This document shows positions 1 to 6,240 of a DNA stretch of 10,833 nucleotides, in pieces. How positions within the stretch are numbered: the first letter of the stretch is position 1; every line of letters starts with the position of its first letter. The stretch is from contig NAOQ01000987.1 in the NCBI GenBank assembly GCA_002751075.1, forward strand, positions 8,086 through 18,918. Reading direction: 5' to 3'. Source of the stretch: Ichthyophonus hoferi. Its lineage: Eukaryota; Opisthokonta; Ichthyosporea; Ichthyophonida; Ichthyophonidae. Below the pieces are notes generated by a model, which made no database searches, was not told the DNA's origin, and saw only the letters and a list, made by a program, of their open reading frames with translations. The translations under genes were made by a program, and so were the position numbers.

Positions 1-22
1 TATATATATATAGAGAGAGAGA
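1..22. repeat. (TA)n followed by (GA)n at the window edge
   Basis: Six TA units run into five GA units. They lie just past the donor of exon 7, so probably in the next intron. Confidence 0.9.
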
Positions 23-28
23 CTCTAC

Positions 29-233
29 ATTTGTACTCAGTTCTCTCACATAGTCCATGTCAGCTCTTGTTAACTTCCTAACAGGGTTCCATCCCCCTTC
101 GTATTTACGGTGAGTATATACAGGCTTGCCATCTCTGTTTATCTGTGGAGTCCATCTGTTTCTTTCCATATTTGGTTCTGCCTTACTAGTCATTCCTCCT
201 TTCTGCATTTTATTGGTTCTATTGGGTGGTGAC
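29..233 (-). CDS. Exon 7, neugrin/Rrg9-like segment, last exon inside the window
   Basis: The acceptor CTATATACACACAG is followed by one base that completes the Arg codon from exon 6, then 68 open codons. The product runs SPPNRTNKMQKGG, then NRWTPQINRDGKPVYTHRKY, then EGGWNPVRKLTRADMDYVRE. The GWNP, basic Lys-Leu, helix order recalls the entry to the neugrin/Rrg9 domain. Two donors are possible: AAAT, GTAGAG (exon end 29) or CTGA, GTACAA (exon end 37). Beyond them the strand is GA/TA simple repeat. The rest of the gene lies outside the window. Confidence 0.7.
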
Positions 234-3200
234 CTGTGTGTATATAGGTATTTTTATATTTATACACGGGTGTGTGTGCGTGCGTGTGTCTGTGTGTGTA
301 CATATGCTGTATAGATAGATATACACATGGTTATATATATAGAATCTGCATTTCTATCCGTGAATATGGGGATAGTTTTTTATATGTATGGGCACTTCTA
401 TTTGTAACCTTCATATATAGATCCATCCATTTAAGACTCGGATATATGCATACATACATACATACATACATACATACATACATACATGTATATAAAATTG
501 TATTAAGTACTAGATATTTTTCCCTTTGACTACTTGCATGAATAAAATTCATCACATATCACTCCTAATAACTACTATAAGATGCTCCCATAGTAAAACA
601 AACCAATAGGTGAGTATAGATATATATGTAGGAGAAAATATAATTAGCCCCTACATGTAAATAAATCATTAACAAGTAGACAATAAAGATTACCTATCAG
701 TAGGTTCAGCTGGCTGCTTCACGCTAGGATCAGGCATTGGATGCCCATAAACAATTTCATACGCTTGTTCAGTGTCTCGTTGTCGCGGTGAAACTTGATT
801 GCGGTAACTATAGGGAGAGGGGTATGGGTAGAAATGGGGCGTACCAGGAGGATGGGAATAGAAAGGTAGGGATGTGTGTAGAGTAATAGTAGGGACAAAG
901 AATTAATGTGTATTGATGCATACCATGCAATAGAAGCAAGAAAAACAGAGGCCGTTGGATATATATAGGACGGGTTGGTGGGAAGAAAGAGATAGCATGC
1001 CAGAGCAGGTTCATGAGTGAATGAAAACATCAAATGTATAAGAAGTTATAATAACAATATATATTATACATATACCTATCCTCCTCATTATCGGCGTTAG
1101 TCCATCGTGAGGTCTTTTGAGTTTTTCCTCTTGTATTGCCCAAACTGGTCTCATTCAAGGCTTCATTCTGTAGTATATTTATAATGTCAAGATCTACTTT
1201 ATATACTAACATGTTATAATTATGTTGCACACACACGTGTATAACTACGTGGCACTAAAGCTTACCCAGTTATCTGTAGTGAGAATATACATAGAGATTC
1301 TGTCTACCGATGTAAAAGGAGTATGAAGTGTTACAAGCAACGAAACAATTACGGTATATATATATGAGCGGACAGAAAGTTGGCATGTGTAATCAAAGCC
1401 TGTAATGATAAGATAAAAAATGTCAAGGAACTACATCCATATAGTAGGGTATGTTATACTAGATATTTAGGTAGGTGACTGCAGAGTTACAAACAAATAT
1501 AGAACTAAGATAATTTAGATGAAAGAGAAAGAGGTCAAGAAGAAATTATGGTTGCAGAAAGAAAGAGAGAAGCAAAAAGAGAATATATATATTGATAGAA
1601 TGAAATAGAGAGATAATCAGAGTGCGTTGGTAGGGCGTCCTACCTGGTGGCCATTAGAATAATATCTACAACTAGACAAAGGATTCTGTTGCAAACAATA
1701 CAATGAGTTAGGTCAGGTAATATTAGGACGTGAAAAAAGTATTCTGTACATATTGATCAACCTACAAGCGAATAAAGTATGGCTGAATAAATGATATAGT
1801 TTTATATATATCCAGATAGCAAGCCTTTAATAAGCAATATAATAAACATACTCTTATTATACTTAAATAGCACTAATTATTCATTACATGACTACACCAT
1901 ACCCATTATTCTATCATATAGTCATACCTGCATGCACATATACATAGATACATACACATAAACATATAAACATACATACATATATACATGCATACATACT
2001 AGCATACATATACCGACGTATACATACTATCATACATTTCGGGGGACCCATCCCTTCCCCCACAAAAAAATAAAATAAGTACCAAATACACAACAATAAT
2101 CGAAAAAACACAGATACTTTCTACTTTCCCTGGTCAGACTAGACTCTACATATAAACCTAATGCTAGTCTCTGCCTGTATATATGACACATTGTTCCCAT
2201 ACTTCCTAGTACTACAGGCCTTCTCTTCACCCTCTCTTCCTTCATATATGCATCTTAGTTACATCCTGATTCCTGTATGATAATAATAATGACAGTACTA
2301 GCATAACCTACCCTCTTCCTCCAATCATATGCTCTATCAAGCCCTACTGCCATCTGTACTCCTCCCATAGAATAATGAGGAGCCAATGAAGCAATACCAC
2401 GCTTACTAGTAGAAAAGATGCTAGGTGACTGAACCATAGTGTGAAGGTAAGATCGTCTGGAAAAAGTGTAGAGGTGGTGTATAAACATTTGGCCTCGACA
2501 TCTACGGGAATATGAATACATACATACTATAATAAATACATACATGCTATCGTACATACACACATACATACAAATATATATATATACATACATACATACA
2601 TACATACATACAGGCAGGCATACTATCATAATATCATATATACATACTATCATACCTATGCGTGATGCCCAGTAGAATCCCTTCCACTTTATATACCAAT
2701 ATACACGCATATTAACATATTAACAGGTAACTACACATAAAGGCGCCAATTTGTTTCGTTAATCTCTACCCTGCTAATATAAACTCTCATATAAATAGAT
2801 CAATGCACAATGCACACATCTCAAGGGTACCCTGTATAATAGCAATTGACAAACTCATATAGCAAGTATTTTATCAGTACACAGAAAATACAGCCTTTTT
2901 TCTCGTTATGACATATATATATGTATAGTAGTCTAAACACTCAAACAAATACGTAGACAACAAGTACATAGAAATAAATCTAAATACCTTTGTACAGATT
3001 CACTCTTATTGACCTGTAAAGGAATATTGATGGCAGAAACTCTATCCTTTTCATCCTGTAAGTACTGCGTATATACCTCTTTATTGTGTTCAGGAATCTC
3101 TGTTTCCTTCTGAGCTACCTCCACGGAGTCTTGCTGCTCGTGTTCTAGTAGTAATTGCTGTGCCTCACTCAACACGGAACTCCCCATACCATTCATAGAC

Positions 3201-3471
3201 CCTTTATCTGATTTTAATATTTGTGGCTTTGGTTTTGGTTTTACTGGTGACATTGACATTAGTCTTGGTTTTACATTTACAGATGGTATTGGGCAAACTG
3301 ACTGACAAGATTTACCTCCGAGTCTAAGTTCTTTAGTGTAAGGAACTCCATCTACATCACGCTGGTAATGGGGTGTAGGGACTGCGTTGCTAGGGGACTG
3401 TAATAGTTTTTGTTTTCTTCCTCCAATGGAAAGGCTTGGATACTTACCGCCTCCAATAGTCCTGCCGCCAT
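29..3471 (-). CDS. Split protein-coding gene, 3' end outside window; weak neugrin/Rrg9 resemblance
   Basis: Hand-built model of seven exons: 3471-3448, 3397-2988, 2456-2312, 1685-1644, 1167-1076, 807-694, 233-about 29. Each boundary has GT and AG, and phases agree at all six junctions (0, 2, 0, 0, 2, 2). It encodes about 344 residues before the edge. Residues 1-145 are polar with a PVKPKPKP stretch (59-66) and a Gln/Glu-rich probable helix (about 84-123). Residues 145-276 are mostly basic and disordered-looking. Residues 323-341 read GWNP, then RKLTRADMDYVREL. In neugrin/Rrg9 proteins of mitochondria a similar W-N-P, K-L-S/T, helix pattern opens the conserved domain; the expected helix-turn-helix would lie beyond the edge. 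I see no presequence after the ATG at 3471, which argues against a mitochondrial product unless the gene starts further upstream. Structure is fairly secure for exons 2, 3, 5, 6 and 7; function is a guess. Confidence 0.62.
268..302. repeat. (TG)n microsatellite, interrupted
   Basis: TG dinucleotides broken by CG and TC, with TA-rich flanks, in the intron between exons 6 and 7. Confidence 0.9.
448..488. repeat. (CATA)n microsatellite
   Basis: About ten near-perfect tetranucleotide units. It lies in the intron between exons 6 and 7 of the large minus-strand gene. It generates spurious Tyr/Cys/Met/Val-rich open frames on the minus strand. Confidence 0.95.
694..807 (-). CDS. Exon 6 of the large split gene (114 nt)
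   Basis: The acceptor has an excellent pyrimidine tract (CCCCTCTCCCTATAG) and the donor is GATAG, GTAATC. The frame set by exon 5 is open throughout: YRNQVSPRQRDTEQAYEIVY followed by GHPMPDPSVKQPAEPTD. The other two frames are closed or less protein-like. It starts and ends in phase 2. Proline-rich toward its end; no domain recognised. Confidence 0.7.
1076..1167 (-). CDS. Exon 5 of the large split gene (92 nt)
   Basis: Bounded by the acceptor ATATACTACAG and the donor GGATAG, GTATATG. It encodes thirty codons, NEALNETSLGNTRGKTQKTS then RWTNADNEED, and ends on two bases of a split Ser codon. The segment is clearly more G+C-rich than its flanks and is highly polar, so probably disordered. The phase-2 end matches exon 6. 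Confidence 0.65.
1168..1643 (-). other. Intron between exons 4 and 5, with one possible alternative exon
   Basis: AT- and purine-rich. A 38-nt segment at 1303-1266 has the acceptor ACATCGGTAG and a strong donor GG, GTAAGC. It reads TESLCIFSLQIT in phase 0 and ends in phase 2, the same phase pair as exon 5. It could replace exon 5 but not precede it. Confidence 0.4.
1644..1685 (-). CDS. Exon 4 candidate, 42-nt microexon
   Basis: The segment runs from the acceptor TTTGCAACAG to the donor CACCAG, GTAGGAC and reads NPLSSCRYYSNGHQ in phase 0 at both ends. It can be included between exons 3 and 5, or skipped, without a frame change. Its donor is close to consensus and its acceptor follows a mixed pyrimidine tract. 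The only evidence is splice sites plus open frame over 14 codons, so it may be chance. Confidence 0.35.
1686..2254. other. Intron sequence with CATA repeat, no supported exon
   Basis: Minus-strand frames here are either CATA-derived or short and stop-bounded. The block at 2245-2110 is slightly G+C-richer and open (beginning KEERVKRRPVVLGSMG) but has no acceptor and donor in the required phase. Confidence 0.4.
1923..2034. repeat. Imperfect CATA/ACATA repeat
   Basis: A degenerate tract of CATA, TACATA and CATACATA units, interrupted by GCATG and CTAG bases. It sits in the intron between exons 3 and 4 of the large gene. Confidence 0.85.
2255..2311 (-). other. Possible alternative 3' end of exon 3
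   Basis: Continuing exon 3 in frame gives VGYASTV, a run of Ile, then QESGCN and TAA. The first 39 nt start GTAGGT and end ATACAG and are a multiple of three, so splicing or retention gives the same ESGCN ending. Thirty-nine nt is very short for an animal intron. Use would give a product of roughly 198-211 residues lacking the neugrin-like part. Confidence 0.25.
2312..2456 (-). CDS. Exon 3 of the large split gene (145 nt)
   Basis: The acceptor has a clear pyrimidine tract (CTCTACACTTTTTCCAG). One base completes the Arg codon left by exon 2, then 48 codons follow, including RSYLHTMVQSPSIFSTSKRG and MGGVQMAVGLDRAYDWRKR, up to the donor AAGAGG, GTAGGTT. The exon ends in phase 0. If the donor is not used, or if a 39-nt intron (2311-2273) is removed, the same frame meets a TAA at 2257-2255 after Gly-Cys-Asn. 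A short alternative C-terminus is therefore possible. No known domain recognised. Confidence 0.68.
2457..2987 (-). other. Intron between exons 2 and 3
   Basis: Inferred 531-nt intron with the compound CATA repeat at 2517-2652. The remaining part, 2700-2987, shows no open segment with splice sites. Confidence 0.5.
2517..2652. repeat. Imperfect CATA repeat with a pure core
   Basis: A compound tract of TACATACA units with a short TA run (about 2575-2586) and an uninterrupted CATA core of about seven units (2586-2612), then CAGG and TATCATA variants. It lies in intron 2 of the large gene. Confidence 0.9.
2988..3397 (-). CDS. Exon 2 of the large split gene (410 nt)
   Basis: The longest open coding block of the window: 136 codons plus two bases, from the acceptor TATTACAG to the donor CAAAG, GTATTTAG. 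The product begins SPSNAVPTPHYQRDVDGVPY and ends NKSESVQ. It has mixed codons and many charged and polar residues, unlike the Tyr/Cys/Val-rich frames from the nearby CATA repeats. Contents are a Lys/Pro stretch, a Ser/Met-rich linker and a Gln/Glu-rich segment (SEAQQLLLEHEQQ) likely to be helical. I recognise no domain. A second acceptor AG lies 8 nt inside the exon (exon start 3389) and would serve a phase-2 upstream exon. Confidence 0.75.
3448..3471 (-). CDS. Exon 1 candidate, start codon and eight residues
   Basis: Reads MAAGLLEA from an ATG at 3471-3469, followed by a very strong donor (GCG, then GTAAGTA at 3447-3441). The 50-nt intron ends in TTACAG at 3398 and joins in phase 0 to exon 2. 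ATGGCGGC is a common metazoan start context. However, an acceptor-like CTTCTACAG lies just upstream (ends at 3483), so the same bases could be part of an internal exon read in another frame. Confidence 0.5.
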
Positions 3472-3475
3472 GCAA
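3464..3475 (-). promoter_or_regulatory. YY1-like motif overlapping a start codon
   Basis: The minus strand reads TTGCATGGCGGC. The ATGGCGGC core is the YY1 target known to overlap start codons and mark transcripts with short 5' UTRs in animals. It supports 3471 as a true translation start. It rests on a short match only. Confidence 0.35.
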
Positions 3476-3747
3476 CCAACTTTGTTCTGTAGAAGTGCTC
3501 AGTAAAAATATATTTTAAGTGTATGAATTGATTTGCAATAGATAAGGTTGTTTTAAAACAGAAAAAGGATAAGAAAAAAAAAAGGAAAAGAGAGGATGTA
3601 AACTGGGAGTTAACAATCCAAATATATACTACAGTACAGATAGCATGAAACAAGGAGAGAGTATTACATTATAAAGAGTAGAATGGGCGAATATAACAGA
3701 CAAACATACACTGAAAGAAGGGAAATCAATAAGTAAGTTGTGCAAAA

Positions 3748-3777
3748 GAGAAAGAAAGAAAGAAAGAAAGAAAGAGA
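3748..3777. repeat. (AAAG)n microsatellite
   Basis: About six AAAG units, purine-rich on the plus strand, at the edge of the G+C-richer island at 3786-3960. Confidence 0.93.
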
Positions 3778-3785
3778 ATAAATGT

Positions 3786-3960
3786 GGTAGGCAGTGCTAG
3801 CTTGCCTTCTGCCCTGGAAATATTTGGCAATTCTGCTTTCTCTCTCTCCAATACCATGGTCTTATTTGCGGCCCACCATGACATCCTTTTTAACCGATTG
3901 GGTCCCACTATAATAGAGCCAATAAGCAATTAATATTGCACCTTAGTTGGCCCCGGAAAT
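3786..3960. other. G+C-richer island with open frames on both strands
   Basis: Unlike its AT-rich flanks, this stretch is open on the minus strand (GPNRLKRMSWWAANKTMVLE onward, after the acceptor CTATTATAG ending at 3908) and on the plus strand (including NTMVLFAAHHDILFNRLGP). A near-repeat of CCCTGGAAATATTTGG occurs near both ends (about 3812 and 3951). No good GT donor closes the minus frame; a GC-type donor AAG, GCAAGC exists. It could be an exon, a promoter region or a short old repeat. Confidence 0.3.
3919..3960. promoter_or_regulatory. Possible promoter elements: CCAAT and ETS-like CCGGAA
   Basis: On the plus strand CCAAT lies at 3919-3923 and CCGGAAAT at 3953-3960. Both are common in animal housekeeping promoters, and they sit about 450-490 bp upstream of the candidate start at 3471. 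Short motifs like these occur by chance in AT-rich DNA. Confidence 0.15.
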
Positions 3961-4221
3961 ATTTTATCGCTAACTATAACAATAATTATTTATATAAAAG
4001 GGGTTATAGATTGGTTGGGTTGATATGCGAATTAAATAAATGTAATACTTAATAATAAAAAGAAAGTGTACGAGTGAAGAGATGAAATGGGAAAATAGGA
4101 AGATTGTATGGATAGAAATGCTATGAAAAAAAGATAAATAAATAGAGCGTGATCAAACGAAGGAAAGAGTAAAGATTATATTTAGACGGGTAAAGAGAAA
4201 AAGAGTGGAAAAAGTGTAGGA

Positions 4222-4368
4222 TAATAGTATGCAGTATGGTAGGACAGTACAATAGTATTATAACATTAACATAGTATAACACCGTTATAATATGATAATA
4301 TGGGAGTATGGTAGTAGGTAGTATACTTGTGCAATAGTGTAATACTATACTAGTGTAGTAGCATGATG
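4222..4368. repeat. Degenerate TAGTA/GTAGTA low-complexity tract
   Basis: Variants of ATAGTA, AGTATGG, TATAATA and GTAGTAG recur through about 150 nt without a fixed period. It looks like an eroded short tandem repeat. The minus strand is open through it but Tyr/Ile/Leu/Thr-biased and not credible as protein. Confidence 0.6.
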
Positions 4369-4568
4369 GAATTAATCCTAAACATACAATTGTTCTATAG
4401 ACTAATGCCACAGCAATTTTAGAAAAGAAAATATAGCTGTGCTAATACTAGGTAGGCAAAGATAACTTGACAAAAATTAAAATGTACATGTTTAATGCCA
4501 TTAATAGAACAGTGATAATTATACATCCCATATGTGTATTTATCCTATACAGATATGCTATTATGTAC

Positions 4569-4678
4569 CTACATTTTTCTAGTTTACGAGCCATTTTTGG
4601 GTCTTCCCTTGCCTGTTCCTCCAGTAAATACTTACCAGTCTCATGTGAATTGGGTGGAGCATTCTTGTGTTTAATACC
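4569..4678 (-). CDS. Orphan internal exon (110 nt), gene assignment uncertain
   Basis: Runs from the acceptor TATTACAATAG to the donor AAATGTAG, GTACATAA. It is open in phase 0 and ends in phase 2. The product is GIKHKNAPPNSHETG, then KYLLEEQAREDPKMARKLEK and Cys. The second half is a strongly charged, probably helical segment. A second donor-like GTAAGTA lies inside the exon (at 4635-4629, after HET), giving an alternative shorter exon. The phase-2 end would join an exon at 3482-3448 read as TKLVAWRQDYWRR. The phase-0 start would join the donor at 5748. I recognise no family. It could be an upstream exon of the large gene or belong to a separate gene. Confidence 0.5.
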
Positions 4679-4992
4679 CTATTGTAATAAACACACTAAA
4701 TATTAGATACAATGTATAAATTAAACCAAGTATATATACTCCATAAAATATGTCAATTACATAAATTAAATAAGGTACACGAACTACATAAATGCCATAC
4801 ATTATTATGGGTTATACTCATATATAGAGAGATAATATTCCTCCAATCAGGAACATGGTGATATGATATTCATAATGTGTACATTTATCTCAGTGGTTGT
4901 ATGCCTTGCCTTGAGTGTGTTGTGGCACGTAATAACCTCTTTCACTTGGCTATATACTTAATATTTGTTGACTAGTGGGTATGTATAAAAGG

Positions 4993-5036
4993 GTATATAT
5001 ATACATATATATATATGTGTGTATATGTGTGTATAG
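4993..5036. repeat. (TA)n/(TG)n compound microsatellite
   Basis: Alternating TA runs, a short CATA, then TGTGTGTATA units, in spacer between the orphan exon and the 82-codon frame. Confidence 0.9.
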
Positions 5037-5512
5037 ATCAATTCATTGTGCATGAGCGTCTATGTGTATATATGCTTGCTCGTCTTTCATATGTTTAGAC
5101 ATTGTCTTACGTACTTTCGTATGTGCGTGTGGGTATATGCATCCTTATTTGTTAATTTATAGTTCTATACATCTATAACATATTTGCAGAATGATAATTA
5201 GGTGTTTATAAATAGGCTAAAGAACATAAAATTAATAATGGCAATACAGGAAATTATGATGTCCATTTCAAACGGCACTAAGGTGTATTTTTTGTATCAG
5301 TGTAAAGTTACACATATACAGATGTATATATATACACATCTAACACATCTATATAATAATAATGTGTGGTATAGATATATGAGAAAATAAAAATTAGAGA
5401 AGAGAATTGTATATATAACAAAAATATGTGTTTGCGGCTGAAAGAATGTGGAGCAAAACATACTTGTATGTGTATGTGTGTATGTATTTGTGGTGGTGGC
5501 GGTAATTATGAA

Positions 5513-5528
5513 GTCTTTTCGAAAAGAC
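5513..5528. repeat. Perfect 16-bp palindrome
   Basis: GTCTTTTCGAAAAGAC equals its own reverse complement. ATTAT on the left and ATAAT on the right add outer pairing after a 3-nt bulge. It could be a dimeric protein-binding site or a cruciform-prone spot; nothing nearby shows its use. Confidence 0.85.
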
Positions 5529-5684
5529 ATAATCGGGAAAACGATATAAATGAATAGATAAAATATGCACAAAAACAAATGTGAACCCATGTATACACGC
5601 ATATTTTCCACATATATAATATGCAGGTACATACATCTAAAACTACCGAGTTAGAAAAAATTCACATGAAAGAAACGAATGGAG

Positions 5685-5933
5685 TTAGAGTGAGCATTTT
5701 GCCTTATGATAGCCATATTTGTGTTCAAATTCTAGTCTATCTCTCACATGTGGGCTAAATTCTTTTAGCCATTTCCTCTCTTTAGGTGTGCGTCCAAGGC
5801 TATTCTCTGGCAGTTCTTTTTGACTGTGATAGTGCCGTACAATAGCAATAGTAGCAAGACGAGTAGAGATTTGTCTAACAGAGCCTATCCCATCAAAGGC
5901 ATTGAAGGCTAGCCTATTCAATTTCATTTTCAT
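5685..5933 (-). CDS. Unrecognised 82-residue protein with mitochondrial-type N-terminus, or first exon of a longer gene
   Basis: A continuous frame from ATG (5933) to TAA (5687-5685). The N-terminus, MKMKLNRLAFNAF through about RHYHS (residue 37), has Arg/Lys, Ser/Thr and hydrophobic residues with a single acidic one, as in mitochondrial targeting peptides. The remainder is hydrophilic: ELPENSLGRTPKERKWLKEF, SPHVRDRLEFEHKYGYHKAKC. Length and charge would suit a small mitochondrial ribosomal or assembly protein, but I match it to no family. The start is the first of two close ATGs, in an AT-rich context. Inside the frame, SPH is followed by a strong donor GTGAGA (intron start 5747) in phase 0, so the last 20 codons may instead be intron. 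Confidence 0.6.
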   Translation of the reverse strand: MKMKLNRLAFNAFDGIGSVRQISTRLATIAIVRHYHSQKELPENSLGRTPKERKWLKEFSPHVRDRLEFEHKYGYHKAKCSL

Positions 5934-6240
5934 GTTAATTTTTTTGTAAATTTATAAATGTGCAGGTATAAAAATATGTGGATAGAACCATGAACAAGTC
6001 GTAAGAATGTAGATGGTTTTTTTGCAAAAGCAGTTACTGCTGAAATTAGTGGTGTAGAAAAACTGGACAATGCCTGGCTAAAACTTGCTAAATAATAATA
6101 ATAATAAAAAACAAATAAACAACAAACAGACAAGCAAACAAAAAGTAAACAGGTTAATATAAAAGCCACAAACTTATAAATAATAAGTTAAAATCAAAAG
6201 TTCCAACGTCTACAATACATGGAAAGTATTGAAGAACAAC
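5934..6240. other. Upstream region of the 82-codon frame
   Basis: Holds the AAT repeat and A-rich sequence. A minus-strand open piece (about 6085-5985, FSQALSSFSTPLISAVTAF) follows a T-rich tract ending in TTTAG, but its only donor is poor and its phase does not fit the next exon. Confidence 0.35.
6089..6107. repeat. (AAT)n microsatellite
   Basis: About six AAT units followed by A-rich sequence to about 6150. On the minus strand this is a T-rich tract ending in TTTAG, which mimics a splice acceptor. Confidence 0.9.

Larger units (their letters stand above)
234..693 (-). other. Intron between exons 6 and 7
   Basis: Inferred 460-nt intron filled with TG, TA and CATA repeats. No further coding segment seen. 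Confidence 0.55.
4679..5684. other. Spacer or intron, no supported gene
   Basis: AT-rich with TA/TG repeats and the palindrome at 5513-5528. One short minus-strand open piece near 4960-4850 (SQVKEVITCHNTLKAR) lacks a convincing donor and is left unannotated. Confidence 0.4.

Noticed and set aside
87-111. Plus-strand exon-like segment between CCTAACAG and GTGAGTATA
   Set aside because: It lies opposite exon 7 of the minus-strand gene, is only about 25 nt long, and the opposite strand has a far longer and better coding frame.
331-555. Open frames on both strands around the CATA and TG tracts (also 272-529, 1914-2111 and the first part of 2255-2710)
   Set aside because: They consist of Tyr/Met/Cys/Val/Ile runs produced by translating simple repeats; only the part of the last one at 2456-2312 is bounded by splice sites and looks coding.
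5297-5632. Minus-strand frame of 111 codons
   Set aside because: It is rich in Tyr, Ile, Phe, Leu, Thr and His from TG/TA-type repeats, with no domain and no supporting start or splice context.
5985-6085. Minus-strand segment FSQALSSFSTPLISAVTAF onward as an exon before the 82-codon frame
   Set aside because: The donor (GTTCTATC) is weak and its phase does not join the next frame without an immediate stop; the T-rich tract before it is a plain AAT repeat.
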